The position numbers and the translations under genes were made by a program. Shown here one piece after another: positions 1 through 10,200 of a stretch of DNA of 64,000 nucleotides. Below the pieces are notes generated by a model. The model was not told the DNA's origin, searched no databases, and saw nothing but the letters and a program-made list of their open reading frames with translations. Location: NCBI GenBank assembly GCA_028288765.1, contig JAQGHQ010000591.1, forward strand, positions 1 through 64,000, written 5' to 3'. The DNA comes from Gemmataceae bacterium. GTDB lineage: Bacteria; Planctomycetota; Planctomycetia; Gemmatales; Gemmataceae. Every line of letters starts with the position of its first letter. Position 1 is the first letter of the stretch.

Positions 1-2
1 GG

Positions 3-512
3 CAGTGCCTGATCGCCCGCCGGCTGGTCGAGCGGGGCGTGCGGTTCGTCCAGATCTACCACGGCGGCGGGCACCAGCAGCAGAACTGGGATGCCCACAA
101 CGGGGTGGAGGAGAACCTGAAGATCCACTGCCCGGAGATCGACAAGCCGATCTCCGCCCTGCTGGCCGACTTGGACCGCCGCGGGCTCCTGGACGAAACG
201 CTGGTAGTGTGGGGCGGGGAGTTCGGCCGGCAGCCGGTGGGCCAGGGGGCGGCGGGCGGGCGGGACCACAACCCGAAGGGCTTCACCTACTGGCTGGCCG
301 GGGCCGGGGTGAAGGGCGGGGTGAGTTACGGGGAGACGGACGAGCTCGGCCACGAGGCGGTGGTGAACCGGCACCACGTCCGCGACCTGCACGCCACCAT
401 CCTGCACCTGATGGGGCTCGACCACCACAAGCTGACGTACTTCTACGGCGGGCTGAACCAGAAGCTGACAGGGGTGATAGAGCCCGAGGTGATCAAGGGC
501 GTGGTGGCGTGA
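3..512 (+). CDS. DUF1501 family protein, C-terminal part (5' cut by window edge)
   Basis: The frame is open from the first bases of the window, so the true start lies upstream; about 169 residues are visible. It shows the C-terminal half of a DUF1501 protein (alkaline phosphatase/sulfatase-like superfamily): a QIYHGGGHQQQNWDAH stretch, then WGGEFGR, a GRDHNPKGF motif and the closing RDLHATILHLMGLDHHKLTY block. His and Asp residues in these blocks are the likely metal ligands of the superfamily fold. In Planctomycetes these genes usually accompany DUF1549/DUF1553 cytochrome-like genes; none is inside the window. A second DUF1501 gene follows 171 bp downstream on the same strand. The family has no proven substrate. 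The family call is firm. Confidence 0.9.
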   Translation, partial: QCLIARRLVERGVRFVQIYHGGGHQQQNWDAHNGVEENLKIHCPEIDKPISALLADLDRRGLLDETLVVWGGEFGRQPVGQGAAGGRDHNPKGFTYWLAGAGVKGGVSYGETDELGHEAVVNRHHVRDLHATILHLMGLDHHKLTYFYGGLNQKLTGVIEPEVIKGVVA

Positions 513-549
513 TTCGGGATGAAGTGCGAGTCGCACCGGGTTCTGGGGT

Positions 550-592
550 TTCCCCTGGGAGCACGGCCGGCCCGGCCGCGCTCCCAGGGGAA
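550..592. repeat. intergenic GC-rich hairpin
   Basis: A near-perfect palindrome sits 38 bases after the stop of the first DUF1501 gene. The arms TTCCCCTGGGAGC and GCTCCCAGGGGAA enclose a GGCCGGCCCGGCC core. No T-run follows, so it is not a typical intrinsic terminator. A related GGGAGCGGCCGTCCCGGCC palindrome occurs near 18.55 kb, suggesting a dispersed repeat. Confidence 0.6.
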
Positions 593-683
593 GGAGTGTC
601 GGGAATCACTATCCCCCCGCGCCCATACTTCGATTAGGCTGTGTACACTCCCCGCCGTCAAAGCTCATCGCGAGGTATTCCAC

Positions 684-2033
684 ATGCCGTCCGTTCCCCC
701 GCGCCAGCCGTGCCGCTCCGTCCCGCGGCGGACCTTCCTCCGGGTCGGCGGGCTGGCGCTCGGCGGGCTCTCGCTGCCCCAGCTGCTCCGCGCCGAGGCG
801 GGGTCGGGCGTTACGAGTTCGCACAAGTCGGTGATCATGATCTTCCTGTCGGGCGGGCCGCCGCACCAGGACATGGTCGACCTGAAGCCGGACGCCCCCG
901 CCGACGTCCGCGGCGAGTTCAACCCGATCCGGACCACCGTGCCCGGCATCGACGTCTGCGAGCACCTGCCCCGGCTCGCCGGGATGATGGACCGGTTCGC
1001 GGTCGTCCGCTCGCTGGTCGGCTCGGAAGGGCATCACTCGGCCTTCCAGTGCGTGACCGGCCGGACCCAACAGAACCAGCCCGGCGGCGGCTGGCCGTCG
1101 TTCGGGTCGGTCGTCTCCAAACTGCGCGGGCCGGTCGTCGAGGCGGTGCCGCCGTTCGTCGGCCTCTCGCCAAAGATGAAGACCTCGACGTGGGCCAACC
1201 CGGGACAGCCGGGCTTCCTCGGGCAGGCGTATAGCCCGTTCAAGCCGAACGCCGAGGGGATGGCCGACATGGTGCTCCGGGGGGTGACCGTCGATCAGCT
1301 GGGCGACCGCAAGTCGCTGATGCGGACGTTCGACAACCTCCGCCGGGAGGCCGACGCGACCGGTGTCCTGGAAGGGGCCGACGAGTACCAGCGGCAGGCC
1401 CTGAACATCCTCACGTCGAGCCGGCTGGCCGACGCCCTCGACCTGGAAAAGGAGGACCCGCGGACCCGCGACCAGTACGGCCGCGGGTCGTCCGAACCGG
1501 CCGGCTACGGCGACGCCGGCCCGCTACTCAACGACTACTTCCTCACGGCCCGGCGGCTCGTCGAGGCCGGGGCCCGCGTGGTCACCCTGGCCTACGGCCG
1601 GTGGGACTGGCACGGGAAGCCGCACGGGACCACATTCGAGAACGCCCGGCACCACCTGCCGATGCTCGACCGGGGCGTCTCCGCGCTGGTCGAGGACCTG
1701 CGGCAGCGCGGCCTGGACGGGGACGTCTCGGTCGTCGTCTGGGGCGAGTTCGGCCGGACGCCGAAGATCAACCCCAACGGGGGCCGCGACCACTGGCCGC
1801 AGGTGGGATGCGCCCTCCTGGCCGGGGGCGGCATGAAGACCGGCCAGGTGATCGGGGCGACGAACCGGCTCGGCGAATACGCCAAGGACCGGCCGGTCCA
1901 CTTCCAGGAGGTCTTCGCCACCTTGTACCACAACCTGGGCATCGACCCGGGTAGCTCGACAGTGAAGGACCTGACCGGCCGGCCGCATTATCTGGTCGAC
2001 GCGGACATGAAGCCGGTGCGGGAGCTGGTGTGA
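684..2033 (+). CDS. DUF1501 family protein with Tat signal
   Basis: A 449-residue DUF1501 protein, probably exported and folded before export. The ATG at 684 was chosen over an open in-frame extension upstream because it places a twin-arginine signal at once after the start: RRTFLRVGG at about residues 14-22, then a hydrophobic stretch ending near RAEA. The mature part carries the family blocks IFLSGGPPHQDMVDLKPD near residue 55, VVVWGEFGRTPKINPNGGRDHWP about residue 355, and a C-terminal FQEVFATLYHNLGID block. These correspond to the metal-binding core of the alkaline phosphatase-like fold; substrate unknown. It lies behind another DUF1501 gene and faces the convergent small-gene pair at 2059-2747. 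Confidence 0.93.
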   Translation: MPSVPPRQPCRSVPRRTFLRVGGLALGGLSLPQLLRAEAGSGVTSSHKSVIMIFLSGGPPHQDMVDLKPDAPADVRGEFNPIRTTVPGIDVCEHLPRLAGMMDRFAVVRSLVGSEGHHSAFQCVTGRTQQNQPGGGWPSFGSVVSKLRGPVVEAVPPFVGLSPKMKTSTWANPGQPGFLGQAYSPFKPNAEGMADMVLRGVTVDQLGDRKSLMRTFDNLRREADATGVLEGADEYQRQALNILTSSRLADALDLEKEDPRTRDQYGRGSSEPAGYGDAGPLLNDYFLTARRLVEAGARVVTLAYGRWDWHGKPHGTTFENARHHLPMLDRGVSALVEDLRQRGLDGDVSVVVWGEFGRTPKINPNGGRDHWPQVGCALLAGGGMKTGQVIGATNRLGEYAKDRPVHFQEVFATLYHNLGIDPGSSTVKDLTGRPHYLVDADMKPVRELV

Positions 2034-2058
2034 GCCCGGGCCGCACCGGTCCGGCGGA

Positions 2059-2211
2059 TCAGTGTTGCCGCTTGAAGAACTGGACCTCGCGTTCGTGCTG
2101 CTCCGCCGCCTCCCGGGTCGCAAACGTACCCAGGTTCCGACGCTTCCCGGTTCGCGGGTCGATCCTCCGCGAGTACAGCCGGTACTCGCCGGTCTTGAGT
2201 TTGCGGATCAT
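2059..2211 (-). CDS. small basic protein, LYSRR/RNLGTF family
   Basis: Fifty residues, rich in Arg and Lys, with the pattern EYRLYSRRIDPRTGKRRNLG followed by TFATREAAEQHEREVQFFKR. Small proteins of this kind are widespread in bacteria and are annotated as hypothetical. The beta-hairpin-like arrangement followed by a helix resembles AP2-like/Arm DNA-binding modules of integrases, but I cannot confirm this. The start ATG overlaps the stop of the upstream gene (ATGA, 2208-2211), so the two are probably translationally coupled and co-transcribed. The gene is too short to be trusted on length alone; the conserved composition and overlap support it. Confidence 0.7.
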   Translation of the reverse strand: MIRKLKTGEYRLYSRRIDPRTGKRRNLGTFATREAAEQHEREVQFFKRQH

Positions 2212-2747
2212 CGCTTCCCTCCAGTCCCGGCCCGCGATGCCGACTGACCGGACCCGGCGGCCTGGGCCTTCTTGATGTTTTCCCTCCAGGCCCGCTGCTG
2301 GGCCTCGGTCGGCTTCTCCCGTTCGGGAACATTCGGCCGGTCCTTCGCCCGGAATATGTCGCCCTTCACGTGGACCGGTTCCGACCCGAGCTTCGCGAAC
2401 AGACTCCGGGCGTCCGGGGTGTCCGGGACCAGCTTGTCGCCCTCGACGTGGGCGTCCTGCTTGCTGACCAGCCAGGCCTGCGTGTCCCACGACCCGCTCT
2501 GCCGCTTCCCGGCCAGCCGTTCGATGTGCCCCGGGCCGCCCACGTCCTGCGTCCGGAACGTGACGAACTCCTCCTTCGGTCGCACCTGGATCCGGTAGAA
2601 CTCGCCCTCGCCCTTGGCCCCGGGCTTCTTCCGCCTCCGGCCCTCGGGCTGGGCCCGGGCGTGTTCGGTGTGCGACATCTCCCGCCACACGGCCTGGGCC
2701 TTTTTGATATTCCGCCGGGCCGCCTCGCGTTGTTTCTCCGTGGTCAT
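2208..2747 (-). CDS. hypothetical basic protein with duplicated NIKKAQ motif
   Basis: A 179-residue protein whose ATG at 2747 is preceded by a strong ribosome binding site (GGAGGGAAACC). An Arg/Lys-rich N-terminus, REAARRNIKKAQAVWREM, is echoed at the C-terminus by QQRAWRENIKKAQAAG, so the protein has two similar amphipathic basic segments flanking a middle domain of about 100 residues. No enzyme motif is evident. The N-terminal style resembles small nucleic-acid-associated proteins (Rho-N or KGG-like), but this is inference. It is followed with a 4-base overlap by the 50-residue basic protein, pointing to a two-gene transcript. Confidence 0.7.
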   Translation of the reverse strand: MTTEKQREAARRNIKKAQAVWREMSHTEHARAQPEGRRRKKPGAKGEGEFYRIQVRPKEEFVTFRTQDVGGPGHIERLAGKRQSGSWDTQAWLVSKQDAHVEGDKLVPDTPDARSLFAKLGSEPVHVKGDIFRAKDRPNVPEREKPTEAQQRAWRENIKKAQAAGSGQSASRAGTGGKR

Positions 2748-2890
2748 GGTTTCCCTCCGTTCGTGACGGGGGGCGTACTCCCCGGGCGGCCGGGTCGCCG
2801 CCGGAAAGCCGTCGCACCCCCGTGGGGGTTCGCGGCCGGGGCGACATGACTCCACCACCAAAGCAAACCGCGCACCCAATGAGGACCGGG

Positions 2891-3325
2891 TTAGCGCCGC
2901 GGCTCGGCCGGCTCGGACACCTGGCGGAGCGTAGCCCCCGGCCGCGCGTCCCGACCGGCGTCCACCGCCAGGTCGGCCATCGACACGATTCCGACCAGTC
3001 GCTTGTCCCGGCTCAACACCACCACCCGCCGAATCTGGCGGGCGGCCATCGTGTCGGCCGCGTCCCGCACGTCCTGGTCCTCGAACACGTATACCACGTC
3101 CGGGGTCATCGCGTCCCGGACCGGGGTCCGGGTCGGGTCCTTCCCCTCCGCGGTGGCGCGGACGGTGATGTCCCGGTCGGTCAGCATCCCGGCGAGCCGG
3201 TCGTTGTCGCCGCACACCGGCAACGGGCCGACGTCCAGGTCCCGCATCTTCCGGGCCGCTTCCTGGAGGGTCGCGTCCGGGCGAACGCACTCCACGTCCC
3301 GGGTCATGATGTCCTTGACGAGCAT
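2891..3325 (-). CDS. tandem CBS-domain protein
   Basis: A 144-residue protein made almost only of two CBS domains. Repeat one runs from VKDIMTRDVECVRPDATL through GMLTDRDITVRATAEGKD. Repeat two runs from VRDAMTPDVVYVFEDQDV to RLVGIVSMADLAVD. The pair should form one Bateman module that binds adenosine nucleotides or related ligands and acts as a cytoplasmic energy or redox sensor. ATG 3325 was chosen because GGAGGACATAGCC precedes it and it opens the first CBS motif directly; an upstream in-frame start would add 22 proline/glycine-rich residues. It is similar in size to stress-responsive stand-alone CBS proteins. The partner is unknown. Confidence 0.92.
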   Translation of the reverse strand: MLVKDIMTRDVECVRPDATLQEAARKMRDLDVGPLPVCGDNDRLAGMLTDRDITVRATAEGKDPTRTPVRDAMTPDVVYVFEDQDVRDAADTMAARQIRRVVVLSRDKRLVGIVSMADLAVDAGRDARPGATLRQVSEPAEPRR

Positions 3326-3391
3326 GGCTATGTCCTCCGTCGGGCGGAGAGGTCGCCCGGGTCCGGGCGGCCCTACGGATGAACGGTGCAA

Positions 3392-3479
3392 TTCCCGTTC
3401 CTAAATCATGTTAAGTATCATGATATCACGAGCCAGTTAATGCATTTGACATCTTCTCACTTGCCAGATTGGCCGTTTA
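3392..3479 (-). promoter_or_regulatory. AT-rich intergenic segment upstream of the CBS gene
   Basis: This short interval is much less GC-rich than its surroundings and contains the palindrome TATCATGATA near 3417-3426. Its position upstream of the CBS gene start suggests the promoter or an operator for that gene. No clear -35/-10 pair could be fixed. Confidence 0.3.
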
Positions 3480-3950
3480 TCAGTTTTTCTTCGTTCTGCC
3501 CGTCGGTCGGCCGCGCGCCGGTACGGCCCCCGCCCCGACCGGCATGTCAGGCTGGGGGGCGGTGATCACCAGACACCCGTCGGTGATACGCACCCCCAGC
3601 TCCCGGGCCAGATGGCACAAATCGTCGGCCGTGAGCGCCTCCGGGACGACCCGGCAGTTCCACTCCGGCCGCAGGTCTTCCCGGGTCAGGTCCGGGTCGG
3701 CGGCGAGGAGCAGTGTGAGGACCGCCGGCTGGTCGCCGTCCTCGTGAAGCACGGTCAGGACCCCGACCGCCGTGCCCCACGGGAGATTCGCGCCCATCAC
3801 GATCAGGTGCGGGTGCCACTCCCGGGCGCGGGTCAAGCAGTCCACACCGCTCGAAACGGTTTCCGCCTCGAACCCCTCCCGGGTGAGCGCAGCTGCGGAC
3901 GTGGTTACCCATCCGACATCGGTACACGCGATCAGAATCCGTCGGGACAT
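3480..3950 (-). CDS. receiver-like protein without phosphoacceptor Asp
   Basis: A 156-residue protein with the outline of a response-regulator receiver domain: RRILIACTDVGWVT at the N-terminus, helix 1 to GFEAETVSSGVDCL, then HPHLIVMGANLPWGTAVGVL. The third strand normally ends with the phosphorylated Asp; here residue 53 is Gly (IVMGANLP), and the acidic pair of strand 1 is reduced to one Asp. The C-terminal third is not a known output domain. It is therefore probably a pseudo-receiver that signals without phosphorylation or by protein contact. A GGAGAGTAGC site precedes the ATG. It lies upstream of the CBS gene on the same strand, 154 bp apart. Confidence 0.7.
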   Translation of the reverse strand: MSRRILIACTDVGWVTTSAAALTREGFEAETVSSGVDCLTRAREWHPHLIVMGANLPWGTAVGVLTVLHEDGDQPAVLTLLLAADPDLTREDLRPEWNCRVVPEALTADDLCHLARELGVRITDGCLVITAPQPDMPVGAGAVPARGRPTGRTKKN

Positions 3951-4272
3951 GCTACTCTCCGGCCTGTGAATGGTACGAACACGATCCGACGGGCCTCGGC
4001 CGCAGGGAACTGATCACCGGCCTCCATCCGCTGGCGTGTCGGCGCAGACACATGCAAACCCGGAGCCTGCGAAGCCGCCCTCCGAGGTTTCGGCCGGAAC
4101 TCCTTCACTCGTTGAGATTTGAATTGCGAACCTTGTCGGTGTGCCGGCCAGGACCGGTGACATGTCACCCCCAAGGCGAGCCAGCCGCCGACCCGTGGTC
4201 GATCAGCAGCCAGTGCGGCTGCGCCTGTATCAATCAGGCGGTGATCTCATGAAGATCTCACCGGGCCGGCGT
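3951..4272. other. intergenic region, no gene seen
   Basis: 322 bp between the PKS-NRPS stop and the receiver-like gene start, both on the minus strand. It should hold the promoter of the receiver-like gene and the transcription end of the PKS-NRPS gene. I found no convincing intrinsic terminator and no coding pattern. Confidence 0.5.
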
Positions 4273-7200
4273 CTACGCTGTGTCGTGGCTACCGGCCTGG
4301 CGGTACTCGGTCCGCCGGAGGGCACGGCGCAGCTGCCGGGCAAGCGTCCGGACGTGGGGGGCCTTCACCATGCTGTGGTGCTGACCCGGGACGAACCGGA
4401 CCTCGACCTCGGCCGCCACCCGGCCCCACCCCCGGTCGGCTGGCCCCGCCGCGGCTACCGGCGAGTCGTTCGGGCGGAAGAGTGTGATCCGGCCCGGGTA
4501 CGGGCGGACGGCGTACTCGGTCGTCAGCTTGACGTGGGCGTGGAACAGCCGCTTCAGGTCGTCGAGCATCTGCCGCACGAGAGCGGGCGGGGCGTCCTCC
4601 TCGATCAGCCCGAGCTTCCGGACGTGCTCCCAGAGGAACGGGAGCTGGTCGTCGGGGCCGAGGGCGGCGAGCTCGTCCAGCGTCATGTCGAACCCGTACT
4701 CCCGCCCGGTCCGGTCGATCCCGCCCAGGTATTGCTCATTCACGTCGGCGAACGGGAGGGTCGTGTCGAGCAACACCAGCTGTCCGACCGGCTCGCCGGT
4801 GGCAAGCAGTTGCCGGGCGACCTCGAACGCCGCAACGCCTCCGAGCGACCACCCCCCGACGAAGTACGGCCCCGCGGGCTGAACGGTGCGGATGGCGGCG
4901 ACGTACTCCGCGGCCATCTCCTCCAGGGTCGCGGGCAGGGTCTCGTCGCCGTACACGCCCCGAGCCCGGATGCCGTACACCGGCCGGTCGCGGCCGAGAT
5001 GCCGGGCGAGCGCCTGGTAACAGACCACGATCCCCCCCGGCGGGTGGACCAGGAAGAGGGGCGGCCGGAACCCGCGTTTCTGTAACTCGACGAGGAGTTC
5101 GCGGCGGTCGGGCGCCGGCGCATTGGGCTTACCGTTCGTGTGGCGAGTCGTTCCGTTCGCCCCCGGGGCGGGTCCGGGAAGCGAGCCTGCCCCGAATGCC
5201 CGGGAAACGGCGTCGGGATGGCTCTCGCACAGGTGTCGGACGAACCCGGCGACGGTCGGCGCGTCGAGAAGGGCGGCCAGGTGAACGTCGCGCCCGAGCT
5301 TCTCCCTCACTCGTCCGATGATCTGAACTGCCCCGAGAGAGCTGCCGCCCATCTCGAAAAAGTGGTCGCCCACCCCGATCCGGTCGATGCCGAGTCGCTC
5401 GCGCCACAGCCCGGCCAGGAACTCCTCCAGCGGGGTCCGCAGCTCCCCCGACGAGGCGGCGTCGGGCACCCGTTCGACTCCCGGTGCGGAGAGAGAGCGG
5501 GTATCGACCTTCCCGGACGAGGTCCGGGGGAGCTCTTCGAGCAGAACGACCGAGGCCGGGACCATGTACCGGGGCAGTTTCTCCCCGAGGCGGCGGCGCA
5601 ATCGCTCGGGAGACGGGTGCTCGCCGTTCGAGCGGCCGACGACGTATGCGACAAGCTGTTGCTCTGCCGCTCCCGGCCGAAGGGTCACCACCGCCTCCCG
5701 GACTCCCGGCTCGCCCGCGAGGGCGGCTTCGACCTCGCCCGGCTCGATCCGGTAACCCCGGACCTTTACCTGTCGGTCGAGCCGACCGAGGATTTCCAGC
5801 ACGCCGCCGGCCCGCCAGCGGCAGCGGTCGCCGCTGCGGAACAGACGGGCTCCCGGCCGGGGGTCGAACGGGTCCGCGACGAACCGCTCCGCGGTCAGGA
5901 CCGGGTCGTTCAGGTAGCCGCGGGCCAGCCCCGCCCCGCCGAGGTACAGCTCGCCCGGCACCCCAACGGGCACGGGCCGCCGGTGCGGGTCGAGGACGTA
6001 GGCCCGGACGTTGGCGACCGGACGGCCGATCGGAACGGTCGGGCCGGTTTCCGCGGGCCGGCATGGCCACCACGTCGCCTCGACGGCCGCTTCGGTCGGC
6101 CCGTAGAGGTTGAACAGCTCCGCGCCGACGGGCTCGTGGAGCCGGCCCGGTAGGTCGGCCGGCATCGACTCGCCGCCGCAAACGATCCGCCGCACGGTCC
6201 GGCAGGCGGCCTCGAAACCGGGAGTGTCGACCAACACCCCCAGCACCCCGGGGAGACATTGCAGCACCGTCACCCCATCCCGGGCGACACGGTCCAGAAG
6301 GAGGGCCGGGTCGAGTTCCTCCCCCGGCGGGGCGAGCACCAGCTGCCCGCCGGAGGCGAGCGTGGGGAAGATGACCGTGAGGGACGCGTCGAAGAAGGCC
6401 GGCAAGGTCAGGAGCGCCCGGTCGTCGGGCCGCTGCGGTAGGTCCCGCAGCCGCCAGAGCACGGTGTTGCAGATGGCGGCGTGTTCGACCATCACCCCAT
6501 TCGGCCGCCCGGTCGAGCCCGACGTGAAGATGACGTAGGCGAGGTCGCCCGGCCGGGCGGACCGCGGCAGGGGCGGGGTAGCCGTCTCACCGTCCGACCC
6601 GAACTCGCCGGAGTCCACACAGACGGCCCGAACCGCGCCCCGGGGCAGCCGACGACAGACCCGGCCGTGCGAGAGGACGATGGACACACGGGTCTCACCG
6701 AGGATCGTGCGGAGCCGATCGGCGGGCGCGTCGGAGTCGAGCGGGACGTATGCCGCACCGGCCTTCAGGGTGCCGAGGGCCGCGGCCACCAGTTCCGGCG
6801 ACCGCTCCATGCACAGACCCACCAGCTGGCCCGGGCCAACGCCCTGCCGGCGCAGACCGTGGGCGATCCGGTTCGCCCACCTCTCCAACTCCCCGTAGCG
6901 GACGGTCCGGTCCTGGAAGCGGATGGCGACGGCGTCCGGGGTCGCCGCGGCCTGTCGCTCGACCAGCTCGTGCAGGCAGATGTCGGGCGGGTCACCGGTC
7001 CCGGTCTGATTCCACCGGGTGAGAACGTCCTCTCGCTCCTCCGCCGTGAGCCAGGGCAGCCCGGCCACGCGGGCGTTCGGGTCGGCCGTCACGGCGTCGA
7101 GCAGGGTGCGGAAGTGCCCGATCAGCCGGTCCATCGTCTCCGGGTCGTACAGGTCGGTGTTGTAGCAGAGCATCCCCTCGATCGTGCCGCCGACGTCCTC

Positions 7201-10200
7201 CAGGACCATCTCCAGGTCCGCCTGACAGGTCCGCTGCTCGATCGGGTACGGCTCGGTCTGCATTCCCCCGATCGCCAGACGGAAGTCCCCGCGGGGGAGG
7301 AAGAATCGGCTGGCCCCGGCCTCCGCGGCCCGGTGCGACTTCTGGAGCGTGAACGACACCTGGACCAGCGGCGTCCTGCTCGGGTCGCGGGGCGGGTTTA
7401 GCCGTTCGACCAGGAGCGGGAACGGGAAGTCCTGGTGTTCGAACGCGCCGAGGACGGTGTCGCTCACCCGGCGGAGCAGCTCGCGGACCGTCGGGTCGCC
7501 GGTCAGGTCCGCGCGGAGCGGGAGCATGTTGACGAAGTACCCGACGACCCCCTCGAACTCCCGCCGGCTCCGGCCGGCGAACGCGGACCCGACGATGAAC
7601 TCCTCCCGCCCGGCGTACCGGCCCAGAAGCGCCTGGAAGCCGGCGAGGAGGACCGTGTAAAGGGTGACACCCTCCGCCGCGGCCAGCTGTTTCAGCCGCC
7701 GGGAGAGATCGGCGTCGAGCTGGCAGGGAACGGCTCCCCCGCGGTAGGTGAACCGGGGCGGTCGGGGCCGGTCCGTCGGCAGGTCGAGGACCGGCGGGGC
7801 CCCGTCGAGCTGATTCCTCCACCACCGCCAGAGCTGATCCCCGGCCGGGCCGTTCAGGAGGGCGGCCTGCCACCGGACGAAATCCTGGTAGCCGGTTGCC
7901 GCGCGGGCGGGTGGGACGTTCGCACTCATCTCCCCGAGGAGCAGGACGAGCGACCAGAAATCGCCGACGATGTGGTGTGCCGTCAGGAGGAAGACGTGAT
8001 CGTCCGGTGACCGAGAAAACAGGAGCATCCGGACGAGCGGGCCGCGCTCCAGGTCGAACGGCCGGGCCGCTTCCTCCCACAACCGTGCCCGCAGATCGCC
8101 CTCCCCCCACGCCGCCGCGTCGACCCGGTCGAACGAGACCTCCGCGCGGTCGTGGACCCGCTGGAACGGTTCCCCGTCCCGTTCCTCGAACGTCGTCCGC
8201 AGGCTCGGGTGGCGGTCGACCAACCCCTGTATGGCCCGGCGGAAGACGTCCGGGTCCAGTGGGGAGCGGATGCGGGAGCAGAAGGAGAGGTTGAGGGCCG
8301 GCGAGGTCCGGTCCATCTGGTGCAGCAGCCAGAACCCGCGCTGGCCGTGGGACAGCGGGAACACAGCCGGCCCGTCCGCGGCGGCCCCCTCGTCGGCAAG
8401 CGGGGGCTGATCGCCTGTGCCCAGTCTCCCCAGGAGGAGCCCGGTCAGGTCCGACAGGCCGGGGCTCCGCATGAGATCGACCGCCGGGACGGTCACCCGG
8501 AGTTCGGCCGCGATCCAGTTCAGGAGCTCGACGGCCATGAGGGAATCGATGCCGAGCTGGAGCAGGGGCGTGTCGGCGTCGAGCCGGTCGGCCGGGATGC
8601 CGAGTACCCGGGCGATCCTGTCGCGGAGATGGGCTTCGAGTGCGCCCACGCGGGCGTCGGCCGGGGCCGCCAGCACGGCATCGAGAGTTGCCGTACCCCC
8701 CGCGGGATTCCTGCCGTCGCCGCCCCCGGCTTGCCGGAGGAGATGCGCGAACCGCGGCGACGCCCGACCGGTCACCCCGAGACCACGCCACCGCGACCAC
8801 TCCACCCGCATCACGCTGACCTGCACCGCCCGCCGCCGGATCGCCCGCCCGAGCAGAGTCAAGGCGTCGCGCACGGGGATGCTCATGACCCCCTGCCGCT
8901 CCAGCCGGTCGCCGAGTTCCTGCCGCTCGGCCAGGTACCCGACCTGACCGATGTGTCCCCAGTTGACGGCCAGGGCCGGAAGGCCGCGGGCCCGGCGGTG
9001 CCATGCCAGGGCGTCGAGGAAGGCGTTGGCCGCCGCGTAGTTCCCCTGCCCGGCGTGCCCGAACACGCTGGAGAGCGAGGAGAACAGCACGAAGAAATCG
9101 AGCGGTCGGCCGGTCGTCTGCGTGTGGAGGTTCCAGGCGCCTTGCACCTTGGGGGCGAGTACCCGGTCCATCCGGTCGCGGTCGAGGTTCCGCAGCAGAC
9201 AGTCCTCCAGGACCATCGCCGCATGAACCACGCCCCGCAGTGGCGGCAGGGTCCGGTCGATCTCGCCGAGCACCCGGCCCAGGTCCGCTTCGGACGTGAT
9301 GTCGGCGGGAAGGACGGTCACCCGGGTGCCGAGTCCCTCCAGTTCCGCGACCGCCCGCCGCGCCTCGGCCGAGCCGGCCCCACGGCGGCCCACGAGGACC
9401 AGATGACCGGCCCCGCCTTCCGCCATCCACCGGGCCACGGCCAGGCCGAACCCGCCCAGCCCGCCGGCGATCAGGTAGCTCGCATCCTTCCGGAAGGTCG
9501 GCGGGTCGTCCCCGGGCTCGACCCCGGGCGGGCGCTCCGTCATCGACACAACGACCTTGCCGATATGCTTGCCGGCCTGCATGTGGCGGAACGCGGCGGC
9601 GACGTCCGCGACCGGAAACGTGCGGCAGGGCGGCGGGGTGAGTTGACCGTCACGGAACTCTGCCGCGAGCCGGCCGAGCAGCGACCCGAGCACGGCCGGC
9701 CGCTCCCGCATCACCCGGTCCAGGTCGATGGCGAGGAACGAGAGGTTCTTTCGGAACGGCTTCAGCCCGACGCGAGAGTTCCCGTAGATGTCCCGCTTGC
9801 CGATCTCCAGGAACCGGCCGTACTCGGCGAGACAGTCGAGCCCCCGGGTGATCGCGGCACCGGCCAGGGAGTTGAGGACCACGTCCACGCCCCGGCCGGC
9901 GGTCCGCTCCAGCACTTCGTCGGCGAACGCCAGCGTCCGCGAGTCCATGACGTGTGGGATGCCCAGCCCGGAAAGGTACTCCCGCTTCTGCGGGGTGCCG
10001 GCGGTGGCAAAAACTTCGGCCCCGGTACGGCGGGCGAGCTGGACCGCGGCCAGCCCGACCCCGCCGGCCGCGGAGTGGATCAGCACCCGCTCGCCCGGGG
10101 CGAGATGGGCGAGGTGGTCGAGCGCGTAGGCCGCCGTGAGAAAGGCGATGGGGATGGCGGCGGCTTCCTCGAAACGGAGGTGGGTCGGCTTGCGGGCGAC

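Noticed and set aside
4240..4270. A possible hairpin terminator just after the PKS-NRPS stop
   Set aside because: The GGTGA/TCACC arms pair only over about five bases before mismatching, and no T-run follows on the minus strand.
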